Origin: an uncultured Roseburia sp.
Lineage (GTDB): Bacteria > Bacillota > Clostridia > Lachnospirales > Lachnospiraceae
Assembly (NCBI GenBank): GCA_947642555.1
Contig: CANRSX010000002.1
Coordinates: 124,001 to 188,000 of the forward strand
Direction of reading: 5' to 3'
DNA length: 64,000 nucleotides
The notes beneath the pieces were generated by a model, which saw only the letters and a list, made by a program, of their open reading frames with translations, was not told the DNA's origin and ran no database searches. Position numbers and translations under genes: made by a program. Of this stretch, positions 50,185 through 58,181 are shown in pieces; the stretch's first letter is position 1; every line of letters starts with the position of its first letter.

Positions 50185-51723
50185 ATGCGTATAACAAACA
50201 ACATGATGCTGCGCAGCGCGTCCAGCAATATCAACGGAAATAAAATCAACGTCAACGCGATGGAGAACCAGATGTCTTCCCAGAAGAAGATTCAGCGGCC
50301 GTCGGATGATCCGGTGATTGCGGTGCGCGCGTTAAGGCTTCGCAGCTCGTTAAGCGAAATCAATCAGTACTATAAGAACAATATTCCGGATGCGGAGTCC
50401 TGGCTCGAAGTGACGAACACGGCGCTTGACAATATGAAGAAGATCATAACGGATATCCGGACACAGTGCGAGTATGGCGCGGGCGACCAGCTGACAGCGG
50501 ATGACCGCAAGGCGATTCTGACGGATCTTGAGAAGTTAAGAGAGCAGGTTTATGCGGAGGGAAATGCGGACTATGCGGGCCGCACCGTATTCACCGGTTA
50601 CCGGACGAATCAGAAGCTGACCTTTATGGAGAACGACGCCACCACAAAATATGAGATTTCACAGAAATTTACATTTGCTGATCTGGAGGAGCACCGCTAT
50701 TACAGCGATAAGGTGACGGTGCCGGCGACGCCGGGACAGCTGTTAAACCCCGCGAATACGGTGCCGAACCCGCAGGAAGCGGTATATGAGAGGATCCGTC
50801 TCAGCTACGGAAAGATCGATTCGCTTGACAATGCCGGGACGCTTTCGTATTCATATAAAGACAATACCGGCGCTGTGCAGACATCCGCGATTACCGTGAC
50901 GGAATATGAGACCTTTGAGGACTGGAGGGCGCAGGCGGGCGGCTATACGGTAGCCGACGACGAGGCGGTGTTTATCAAAGAGAGCGGGGAGCTGATTCTC
51001 GGGAAAGACCTGGCCGGAGACATCAAAGAGCGCAAGGGCGAGCTTGAGATGAATTATACAAAGACCGGTTTTTCAAAAGGCGAGCTTCGTCCGGAGTACT
51101 ATTACAACTGTAAGGATATTACCAATCCGGATCCGGATAAACAGATTGAATACACGAAGTTTGACGCCGACGGCAAGGAAATCTATCAGGATATTAATTT
51201 CCTGGTGGCGGCCAATCAGACGCTGACTGTAAATACGCAGGCTTCGGATGTATTTGACGCCTCGCTCGGCCGGGATGTGGATGAACTGATCGAAGCGGTG
51301 CGTTTTGCCCAGGAGGCGATCGCCAAGGTAGACGAGATCGAAAAGATGCAGAAGATGCAGGAGTACTCGTCGGATGATTCCCAGGCGGCGCTCGAGAGCT
51401 GGCTGACAGCGGCCAAAAAGGAAGCGGCGTACGCGGAAGACAATATGCAGAAGCTCTACAACGCCTATATCGGAAAATGCGATAAGTATATGGGAGAGGT
51501 GCTGCTGGCGGAGACGAATGTCGGAAGCAAGGGCCAGAGCCTTGAGCTGACGAAAAACCGCATGGAGAATCAGCAGACGACGGTGGAGACCTTAAAATCC
51601 GAGAATGAGGACCGCGAGCTTTCGGATATTATCATTGATTATACGGCTGCATATTCGGCGTATGAGGCATCCCTGCAGGCAGCTGCCAAGATCAATCAGA
51701 ACACGCTGCTCAACTTTATTTAA
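50185..51723 (+). CDS. flgL: flagellar hook-associated protein FlgL
   Basis: HAP3, the second junction protein; 512 residues, longer than the roughly 300 of Bacillus because of an enlarged central domain. The flagellin-like N-terminus (MRITNNMMLRSASSNINGNK, KKIQRPSDDPVIAVRALRL) and the C-terminal helix are intact. AGGAGG stands upstream. A 187-base gap to fliW follows in which I see no gene or clear signal. Confidence 0.9.
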   Translation: MRITNNMMLRSASSNINGNKINVNAMENQMSSQKKIQRPSDDPVIAVRALRLRSSLSEINQYYKNNIPDAESWLEVTNTALDNMKKIITDIRTQCEYGAGDQLTADDRKAILTDLEKLREQVYAEGNADYAGRTVFTGYRTNQKLTFMENDATTKYEISQKFTFADLEEHRYYSDKVTVPATPGQLLNPANTVPNPQEAVYERIRLSYGKIDSLDNAGTLSYSYKDNTGAVQTSAITVTEYETFEDWRAQAGGYTVADDEAVFIKESGELILGKDLAGDIKERKGELEMNYTKTGFSKGELRPEYYYNCKDITNPDPDKQIEYTKFDADGKEIYQDINFLVAANQTLTVNTQASDVFDASLGRDVDELIEAVRFAQEAIAKVDEIEKMQKMQEYSSDDSQAALESWLTAAKKEAAYAEDNMQKLYNAYIGKCDKYMGEVLLAETNVGSKGQSLELTKNRMENQQTTVETLKSENEDRELSDIIIDYTAAYSAYEASLQAAAKINQNTLLNFI

Positions 51724-51910
51724 CTTTGGCGGGCAAGGCAGGAGCATATCAGAGATATTATGAGAAAAACGGGGCTGTTGCATGAAGTGATGACCATACG
51801 ATCATGCCGCTGCTGGATGCAGCGAATTGCGTGGCGTACGATTTCTGACGGATGCACCAGTCCCGTATTATATTGAGGACGCTGTATGACGGCGCGGAAA
51901 TGAGGGGAAA

Positions 51911-52378
51911 ATGAAAGCGGATACCAGGCTTTTCGGAACGATTGATATTGATGAGGAGAAGATGATCACGTTAGAGGGCGGAATGATCGGACTTCCGGAC
52001 TTCCGGCGTTTTGCGCTGATTTTTGACGAGGAAAAGGGACAGAAGGAATCCACGATCATGTGGCTTCAGTCCATGGATGACCCGGGGACGGCGTTTCCCG
52101 TGATGCATCCGAACATTGTGAAGCCGGATTACAATCCGACGGTGAATGACGAGCTGCTGCAGCCGTTAGGAGAACTGACCGAAGAGAATACCTACGTGCT
52201 TGTCACGGTGACGGCGACGGCGGATGTAAAGGAGACATCGGTGAATTTAAAGGCGCCGATTGTCATCAATACGGAGACGAGAAGGGGATGCCAGATGATC
52301 GTGGAGGACGACTATCCCGTCAAATTCAGGATCTATGAGGCAGTAAAAGGCAGAAAAAAAGAAGCGGGGGAATCATAA
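51911..52378 (+). CDS. fliW: FliW flagellin-assembly and CsrA-control protein
   Basis: A 155-residue protein that binds either free flagellin or CsrA; when flagellin is exported, FliW frees itself and sequesters CsrA, lifting translational repression. Signature TLEGGMIGLPDFRRFALI and LKAPIVINTETRRGCQMI. The csrA start follows the stop codon directly. Confidence 0.94.
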   Translation: MKADTRLFGTIDIDEEKMITLEGGMIGLPDFRRFALIFDEEKGQKESTIMWLQSMDDPGTAFPVMHPNIVKPDYNPTVNDELLQPLGELTEENTYVLVTVTATADVKETSVNLKAPIVINTETRRGCQMIVEDDYPVKFRIYEAVKGRKKEAGES

Positions 52379-52609
52379 ATGCTGGCATTGACGCGAAAAA
52401 AAGGTGAGTCGCTTGTGATGAATAATAACATCGAAGTGACGGTGTTGGAGATCCGGGGCGATCAGGTGAAGATCGGCATCACGGCTCCAAAGGAGGTACC
52501 GGTTTACCGCAAGGAGGTGTATCTTCAGATTCAGAATGAGAATAAAGCGGCGTTAAACACCGAGACGCTGAACGCAGAGGCGCTGGAAGCGTTAAAGGAA
52601 CTGTTTTAG
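52379..52609 (+). CDS. csrA: CsrA translational regulator
   Basis: A 76-residue RNA-binding dimer that blocks ribosome access at GGA motifs. Typical start [20 protein letters not shown], and RNA-contact region [20 protein letters not shown]. It ends in a short helical tail. Start is immediately after fliW. Likely targets are the two flagellin leaders at 57.2 and 58.15 kb. Confidence 0.95.
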   Translation: MLALTRKKGESLVMNNNIEVTVLEIRGDQVKIGITAPKEVPVYRKEVYLQIQNENKAALNTETLNAEALEALKELF

Positions 52610-52633
52610 CGGGAAAGCATGAATGCGGGCGGT

Positions 52634-52660
52634 TAATAATTACAGGTGTTAAACCGATAT
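52634..52660 (+). promoter_or_regulatory. sigma-28 promoter of flaG-fliD-fliS-fliT
   Basis: TAAT (52634-52637), 15 bases, ACCGATAT (52653-52660). Transcription would begin near 52667, which rules out the ATG at 52666 as the flaG start. Confidence 0.85.
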
Positions 52661-52728
52661 ACCATATGAAGAATCGGGTTACTACAGGAAGTGTAACAGA
52701 CCAGTCATATCACACGGAGGTGGTAAAA

Positions 52729-53166
52729 ATGGGAATAGAGAAAGTGACAGGCAGCGGAGTGACGCCGTATCAGGGAAGTTCGGCCGTACAAGCTGCACAG
52801 ACAGCGCCGGTGACGCAGACAGCAGAGGCACAGACCGTGATCCAGATGCCGCAGAGATCAGAGACGGCATCGCGCAGACAGGACTTTTCACTGACCCCGC
52901 AGGGAGCGGGCGCCGGAGCGGGAGAGATGGCGGACGACGCCGGAAAGCAGACCCCGCAGCTTAAGACGGCGGTGAATGACCTGAATAAGCAGATGACGAA
53001 TTCGGAGGCGATCTTCGGGATCCATGAGAAGACGAACCGGGTCACGATCAAGATTGTCGACAAGTCGACAAAGGAAGTGCTGAAGGAGTATCCGCCGGAG
53101 CAGACACTGGATATGATTGCCAAGGTCTGGGAGATTGCAGGGATTCTTGTAGATGAGAAGCGCTAG
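52729..53166 (+). CDS. flaG: FlaG-family flagellar protein
   Basis: A 145-residue protein. The N-terminal half is low-complexity (Thr/Gln/Ala); the C-terminal half is the FlaG domain (LNKQMTNSEAIFGIHEKTNR, then IVDKSTKEVLKEYPPEQTLD). It influences filament length in other species. ATG 52729 with GGAGG 8 bases upstream is the start; an in-frame ATG at 52666 falls at the expected transcription start. Confidence 0.88.
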   Translation: MGIEKVTGSGVTPYQGSSAVQAAQTAPVTQTAEAQTVIQMPQRSETASRRQDFSLTPQGAGAGAGEMADDAGKQTPQLKTAVNDLNKQMTNSEAIFGIHEKTNRVTIKIVDKSTKEVLKEYPPEQTLDMIAKVWEIAGILVDEKR

Positions 53167-53202
53167 TAAGAGTGAAGCAGAACAGAAAGGAGCAGGGGAA
53201 AT

Positions 53203-55968
53203 ATGCCAATACGTATTACGGGTTTGAACTCGGGGCTGGATACGGAAGCGATCATATCGGCGCTTGTGTCCTCCTACAATTATAAGACGAATAAGTACAA
53301 AAAGGCACAGACCAAGCTTTCCTGGAAGCAGGAGAAATGGAAAACGCTGAATACCAAGATTTACAGCCTGTACAACAGCATCGGAAATATGCGGTTTTCC
53401 AGTGCCTACAATCTGAAAAAGACGACAGTCTCGGATACGACCAAGGCGATTGTGAAGGCGGACGGCAAGGCGCCGAACGGGACGCAGAAGTTAAATATCT
53501 TAGAGATCGCGCAGGCGGGTTACCTCACCGGCGGTAAGCTTGACGCCGGCACGACGAAGAACACGACGCTCGCGGAGCTCGGCTACACCGGCGGCGATGG
53601 GAAAATCAACGTCACGAAGGGCGACGGGACGACGACCACGATCGAGGTCAGCCAGGGGACGAAGGTTTCCGATTTCCTGACCTCTCTGCAGAAGGCCGGT
53701 CTGACGGCAAACTTCGACGATACCAATAATCGAATTTATGTCAGCTCCAAGGAGACCGGAAAGCAGAATGACTTCACGCTGACCGGGGCGAATGCGGACG
53801 GGGTGAGCGCGCTCTTTAAGATGGGCTTAAGCGTGGATTCTGATGCGACGCAGGCGACGTACACCTCCTATGCGAAGTATGTGACGAATGCGCCGGCGGG
53901 AACGTCCGTGGAAGATTATGTGAAAGACATGATCACGGCGTATCAGAACGCGCAGAACGAATACGCGCAGAAGACAAATCAGAACGCGAACCTCTCGGCA
54001 GCCTACGGTTATGCCAGCGCCTATGAGGCGATGATGGATGCGTTGAAGAGTAGTGGATTGACTGATGTGGCTGATCAGGAGAAGCTTCGGACGCTGCTCG
54101 GCATGTCGGCAACACAGCGCGTCAACACCGTGATGGATGCGTCCGGCAATGTCTATACCGTAAAGGATACGGACAAAGACGGGAATACGATTTTCTCCTA
54201 TACGGATTCCTCTACGACACCGCCGATGGAGAAGCTGATCCAGCGGGTGGTGACCTATGAGGGGACCGATGCCAGCGGGGTGAATGCTGCGTTCACGAAG
54301 AATAAGGATGGTTCCTATACCGATGCGGCGGGGAATGTCTGGAAGGCGGCAGGAAAAGACGCGTCCGGCAAACAGCAGTATGAATTTACGGATGCCAGCA
54401 ACAATAAGCATACGACGACCATTGAAAGCAAGACCGCTTATTATGAGGCGACGGGAAACGATCAGGCCACCGGCGAGACGAAATATACGGATGTCAACGG
54501 GAAGGTATACGAGACAAAGAATGGCATCGTAACGACTGCGGACGGAACACAGTATAAATATGACAATACATCCAAGACGTTACAGGAAGTGGACGCGTCC
54601 GGTAATGTCGTGGCGTCCGGCAAGACGATCAGTATCGACGATACGAAAACGACCCCTGTGATGGAGACCATCTACACCCAGGGTGCGGCGCGCACGGATA
54701 TCAAGCGTTCCGCGGATGAACTGACGGATCTGCGTGCAGCGGCACCGAGCCTGACAGATGACGATGTGAAAGCGCTGACCACTCACATCAATACGGTTAA
54801 TACATACGAGAAGACGGCGGATAAGCTTGACGATGCGGATCCGTATTCGAAGAAGAACATTATGGCCGCGATACAGGCCGCCTATGCAGCCGGGGATGTA
54901 TCGGATGTAACAAACACGTATGCGCAGATCATTACAGATAATAAGACAGATATTGGAAACGCAGAAAAGACGATCGCAGAGCATAAGGTGCTTGACGGTC
55001 TCTCAAAGATGGATCTGACGACGCAGGCGGGGCAGGATGCGCTGGCAGCGTTTGTGCAGCAGGCGCAGGATATGAAGGCAACAGTGGATTCCCTGGCAAC
55101 ACAGGTGAATTCCGACGCCAAAAAGATCGACGGCTCCGACTCAAAGATCAAGTTAAATGGAATCGAATACACGAGTTCCGCGAATACTTATTCTGTGAAC
55201 GGCCTTTCCATCACGGCAACCGGCGTGACCGGCGACGGCGACGCCAATGCGGTGACAGTCACGACAGCGACCGATACGCAGGGACTCTACGACACGATCA
55301 AGGATTTCCTGACGCAGTACAACGCGCTGATCAACGAGATTACCTCGCTCTACAACGCGGATTCCGCGAAGGGCTACGAGCCGCTGACCAGCGAGGAGAA
55401 GGACGCGATGTCCGACAGCGAGGTTGAGCTGTGGGAGGAAAAGGTCAAATCCGCGCTGCTTCGCCGTGATACGACGCTTGGCGGTGTGATGAGCGCGATG
55501 ACGCTGGCGATGAGCAAGGGTGTGAAGATCGGGGATAAGACCTATTATCTGTCCTCCTTCGGCATCCGCACGCTCGGCTACCTGAATGCGCCGGAGAACC
55601 AGCACAATGCGTACCATATCGACGGCGATGAGGATGACGTCTCGACAAAGACAAACTCCGATAAGCTGATGGCGGCGATCACGTCCGACCCGGACACCGT
55701 GATTTCCTTTATGCAGCAGCTGGCGACGAACCTGTACGATGCGGTGGGCGATAAGATGAGCTCCTCATCGTTGAGCAGTGCTTTCACGGTATACAATGAC
55801 AAAGAGATGGCCTCCGAGTACAGCGACTACACCAGTCTCATCAAAAAATGGGAGGAGAAGCTGGAAGCGCAGGAGGAATACTACTACAAGAAATTCTCAC
55901 AGATGGAGACCGCACTTGCCAAGTTAAACAGCCAGAGCTCGGCGCTGGCCGGTCTGTTCGGAAATTAA
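53203..55968 (+). CDS. fliD: flagellar filament cap protein FliD
   Basis: HAP2, which caps the filament and helps flagellin fold into place. 921 residues, much longer than the roughly 500 of Bacillus, because of a large Thr/Asp-rich central insertion (residues about 230-640). Conserved ends are ITGLNSGLDTEAIISALVSS and the C-terminal coiled helix (YYYKKFSQMETALAKLNSQS). AAAGGAG precedes the ATG. Confidence 0.9.
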   Translation: MPIRITGLNSGLDTEAIISALVSSYNYKTNKYKKAQTKLSWKQEKWKTLNTKIYSLYNSIGNMRFSSAYNLKKTTVSDTTKAIVKADGKAPNGTQKLNILEIAQAGYLTGGKLDAGTTKNTTLAELGYTGGDGKINVTKGDGTTTTIEVSQGTKVSDFLTSLQKAGLTANFDDTNNRIYVSSKETGKQNDFTLTGANADGVSALFKMGLSVDSDATQATYTSYAKYVTNAPAGTSVEDYVKDMITAYQNAQNEYAQKTNQNANLSAAYGYASAYEAMMDALKSSGLTDVADQEKLRTLLGMSATQRVNTVMDASGNVYTVKDTDKDGNTIFSYTDSSTTPPMEKLIQRVVTYEGTDASGVNAAFTKNKDGSYTDAAGNVWKAAGKDASGKQQYEFTDASNNKHTTTIESKTAYYEATGNDQATGETKYTDVNGKVYETKNGIVTTADGTQYKYDNTSKTLQEVDASGNVVASGKTISIDDTKTTPVMETIYTQGAARTDIKRSADELTDLRAAAPSLTDDDVKALTTHINTVNTYEKTADKLDDADPYSKKNIMAAIQAAYAAGDVSDVTNTYAQIITDNKTDIGNAEKTIAEHKVLDGLSKMDLTTQAGQDALAAFVQQAQDMKATVDSLATQVNSDAKKIDGSDSKIKLNGIEYTSSANTYSVNGLSITATGVTGDGDANAVTVTTATDTQGLYDTIKDFLTQYNALINEITSLYNADSAKGYEPLTSEEKDAMSDSEVELWEEKVKSALLRRDTTLGGVMSAMTLAMSKGVKIGDKTYYLSSFGIRTLGYLNAPENQHNAYHIDGDEDDVSTKTNSDKLMAAITSDPDTVISFMQQLATNLYDAVGDKMSSSSLSSAFTVYNDKEMASEYSDYTSLIKKWEEKLEAQEEYYYKKFSQMETALAKLNSQSSALAGLFGN

Positions 55969-55989
55969 AGAGAAACAGGAGGATAGGGA

Positions 55990-56370
55990 ATGCTGGCAAA
56001 TCAGGGCTATGCAGCATATGCGAATAACAAGGTTGCGACTGCTTCTCCCGGAGAGCTGACACTGATGCTCTATGAAGGAGCGATCAAGTTCTGTAACATT
56101 GCGATTACCGGAGTGGAAGAGAAGGACATTGAAAAGGCGCACCGGAATATCATCAAAGTAGAAAATATCATTGAAGAGTTTCAGAGCACCTTAAACCACA
56201 AATATCCGGTGGCGAAGGATTTTGACGCAGTCTATACGTATCTGATGGATCGACTGAGAGAGGCAAACTTTAAAAAGGATAAGGAGATCCTGGAAGAAGT
56301 GCTAAAGCATCTTCGGACGATGCGGGATACGTGGAAGGAAGTCATGCAGCTGGCACGGACACAGCAGTAA
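55990..56370 (+). CDS. fliS: flagellin chaperone FliS
   Basis: A 126-residue four-helix chaperone that keeps flagellin unfolded for export. Signature ATASPGELTLMLYEGAIKFC and LRTMRDTWKEV. It follows fliD, as in Bacillus. It also competes or acts with FliW on flagellin. A paralogue lies at 15830. Confidence 0.93.
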   Translation: MLANQGYAAYANNKVATASPGELTLMLYEGAIKFCNIAITGVEEKDIEKAHRNIIKVENIIEEFQSTLNHKYPVAKDFDAVYTYLMDRLREANFKKDKEILEEVLKHLRTMRDTWKEVMQLARTQQ

Positions 56371-56393
56371 TACGGCAGACACAGGGAGAATGT

Positions 56394-56873
56394 ATGGAAA
56401 AAAGCAGATATATTCCCATCATGATACAGAGCCTGAAGAAAAAGGAGGAAGTGCTCGATTCCATGATCCGCATCAACCAGCGGCAGAAGGAGGAGCTCGA
56501 CAACCCTTCCCTGGATCCGGATGATTTTGACGCGACCTTTGCGGAGAAGGAAAAGCTGATCGAACAGCTCGACACCTTAGACAACGGTTTTCAGGAGCTG
56601 TTTGAGAAGATTCGCGAGGATCTGACACAGCATCAGGCGGAGTATCGGGATGAGATCGCACAGATGCAGGAATGCATCCGCAGGCTGACCGCAAAGAGCG
56701 CGGATATCCAGACACAGGAGGCGCGCAATAAGGCGCTCATGGAGCAGAAGTTTGCATCCGTCCGCAGGCAGGTAAAAGAAGTCAGGAAGAGCCAGAAGAT
56801 CGTCAATCAGTATTATAAGAATATGATGAAGACGAACTATGTGGAACCCCAGTTTACAGATAAGAAGAAATGA
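56394..56873 (+). CDS. fliT: FliT/FlgN-like flagellar helical protein
   Basis: A 159-residue helical protein at the fliT position after fliS. It has a long coiled region (EKEKLIEQLDTLDNGFQELF) and a basic end. Family match to FliT is by position and fold rather than strong motifs; it may instead be an FlgN-type chaperone. ATG 56394 follows AGGGAGAATGT. Confidence 0.65.
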   Translation: MEKSRYIPIMIQSLKKKEEVLDSMIRINQRQKEELDNPSLDPDDFDATFAEKEKLIEQLDTLDNGFQELFEKIREDLTQHQAEYRDEIAQMQECIRRLTAKSADIQTQEARNKALMEQKFASVRRQVKEVRKSQKIVNQYYKNMMKTNYVEPQFTDKKK

Positions 56874-56894
56874 GTTTTGGACAAAAAAGTTTTC

Positions 56895-57047
56895 GTTCAG
56901 CCCGCGCCATTCGCAAAATCGTGCTTTCAGCACTTTTCGCTGCTGCGCAGCTGATTTTTGCTCATAACCGGGCGCTCCGCTCATGCTTCACAGAATGTGC
57001 TCATTCATGCGAGCATGATTCGCCCATTTTGCGAAGCATGGCTGAAC
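56895..57047. repeat. nested inverted repeats between fliT and the flagellin promoter
   Basis: Three nested pairs: GTTCAGCC (56895-56902) with 57040-57047; TTCGCAAAAT (56910-56919) with 57026-57035; and TCATGCT (56981-56987) with 57012-57018. The 365-base gap otherwise holds only the SigD promoter and the leader of the flagellin. No T-run follows. Confidence 0.7.
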
Positions 57048-57075
57048 TTTTCCGGAAAATTTCTTTTTTATGGTA

Positions 57076-57102
57076 TAATGTATCGGAACAATCTTCCGAT
57101 AT
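57076..57102 (+). promoter_or_regulatory. sigma-28 promoter of the twin flagellin genes
   Basis: TAAT (57076-57079), 15 bases, TCCGATAT (57095-57102). The leader is about 130 bases and contains the CsrA-type stem-loop. Confidence 0.88.
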
Positions 57103-57196
57103 ATAATACAAGTAAGTCAAACGAGTTACTTGGTGGCGGATGTCAGATGGAGCGTACGGCCGGAAGACGGAAGCCGCATCAAAAAATCATTATTTA

Positions 57197-57230
57197 TGTA
57201 GCATGGACGCTACAATTCATTCAAGGAGGA
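57197..57230 (+). promoter_or_regulatory. CsrA-type leader of flagellin copy 1
   Basis: Stem TGTAGC (57197-57202) with GCTACA (57209-57214), loop ATGGAC, followed 9 bases later by AAGGAGG (57223-57229). Both the loop (ATGGA) and the Shine-Dalgarno (AAGGA) fit the CsrA core ANGGA, the layout of the Bacillus hag leader. Confidence 0.75.
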
Positions 57231-58074
57231 AATAATCATGGTAGTACAGCACAATCTTACAGCAATGAATTCCAACAGACAGTTAGGTATCACGACCGGA
57301 ATGCAGGCGAAGTCTTCCGAGAAGTTATCTTCCGGATACAAGATCAACCGTGCAGCAGATGACGCGGCAGGGTTAACGATCTCCGAGAAGATGAGAAGCC
57401 AGGTAAGAGGATTAAACAAGGCTTCCGCAAACGCACAGGACGGCGTATCCTTAATCCAGGTTGCTGAGGGTGCATTAAACGAGACTCATTCTATCTTACA
57501 GCGTATGAACGAGCTTGCAACCCAGGCTGCAAACGATACGAACACCTCGATCGACCGCAAGGCAATCCAGGCAGAGTTAAAGCAGCTGACCTCTGAGATC
57601 GACAGAATTCAGTCTACCACGCAGTTCAATACACAGAACTTACTGGATGGCTCTTTCTCTTCGAAGAATCTTCAGGTTGGATCTCTTTCTGGCCAGGCGA
57701 TTTCGATCAGCATTGACAACATGAACGCCGCAGCAATCGGTTTAACTGATCTTCAGGCAAACCTTGAGACCAGCACATTTGTATTTGATTTTGGTACTGC
57801 AGGTTCCGCAATGGATATGATCCAGAGCGCAATCAACGTGGTATCCGAGCAGAGATCCGCACTTGGTGCAATCCAGAATCGTCTGGAGCACACGATTGCA
57901 AACCTTGACAACATCTCTGAGAATACGCAGGCTGCTGAGTCCCGTATCCGTGATACAGACATGGCAGAGGAGATGGTTGAGTACAGCAAGAACAACATCC
58001 TTGCACAGGCAGGACAGTCGATGCTGGCTCAGGCAAATCAGGCTACCCAGGGTGTGTTATCACTGTTACAGTAA
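57219..58074 (+). repeat. direct repeat of 856 bp, copy 1
   Basis: Identical by eye to 58170-59025. The match starts 19 bases before the start codon and ends at the stop codon; the sequences differ on both sides. Confidence 0.92.
57238..58074 (+). CDS. fliC: flagellin, twin copy 1
   Basis: Major filament protein of 278 residues. It has only the conserved D0/D1 helices with a very short central part: SSGYKINRAADDAAGLTISE at the N-terminus and ESRIRDTDMAEEMVEYSKNN at the C-terminus, ending VLSLLQ. Codon use differs from the neighbours (frequent TTA, GCA, ATC), as expected for high expression. The central part has Ser and Thr residues that the nearby Maf enzyme may glycosylate. Encoded protein and DNA equal the second copy. 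Confidence 0.96.
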   Translation: MVVQHNLTAMNSNRQLGITTGMQAKSSEKLSSGYKINRAADDAAGLTISEKMRSQVRGLNKASANAQDGVSLIQVAEGALNETHSILQRMNELATQAANDTNTSIDRKAIQAELKQLTSEIDRIQSTTQFNTQNLLDGSFSSKNLQVGSLSGQAISISIDNMNAAAIGLTDLQANLETSTFVFDFGTAGSAMDMIQSAINVVSEQRSALGAIQNRLEHTIANLDNISENTQAAESRIRDTDMAEEMVEYSKNNILAQAGQSMLAQANQATQGVLSLLQ

Positions 58075-58082
58075 GGTATGTA

Positions 58083-58116
58083 ATGGCATAGCGGCGTGAA
58101 TCTGCCGCTATGCCAT
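58083..58116 (+). terminator. hairpin between the twin flagellin genes
   Basis: Perfect 13-bp stem (58083-58095 and 58104-58116) with an 8-base loop. No T-run follows at once (TTTT comes 14 bases later), so it may be leaky termination or an mRNA 3'-end stabiliser that still allows the second gene to be read. Confidence 0.6.
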
Positions 58117-58147
58117 ACAGATATCGCATTTTAAGCGAAACAATAGT

Positions 58148-58181
58148 TGCAGCATGGAAGCTGCAGTAAATTCAAGGAGGA
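58148..58181 (+). promoter_or_regulatory. CsrA-type leader of flagellin copy 2
   Basis: Stem TGCAGC (58148-58153) with GCTGCA (58160-58165), loop ATGGAA, then AAGGAGG (58174-58180). Compared with copy 1 the third base pair changes from T-A to C-G, keeping the stem. No good SigD -35 is found here, so copy 2 probably depends on read-through. Confidence 0.75.

Noticed and set aside
56870-57362. Open frames (56870-57106 and 56958-57362) in the gap before the flagellin gene
   Set aside because: They cross the nested repeats, the SigD promoter and the flagellin start, have no ribosome site, and their products look random.
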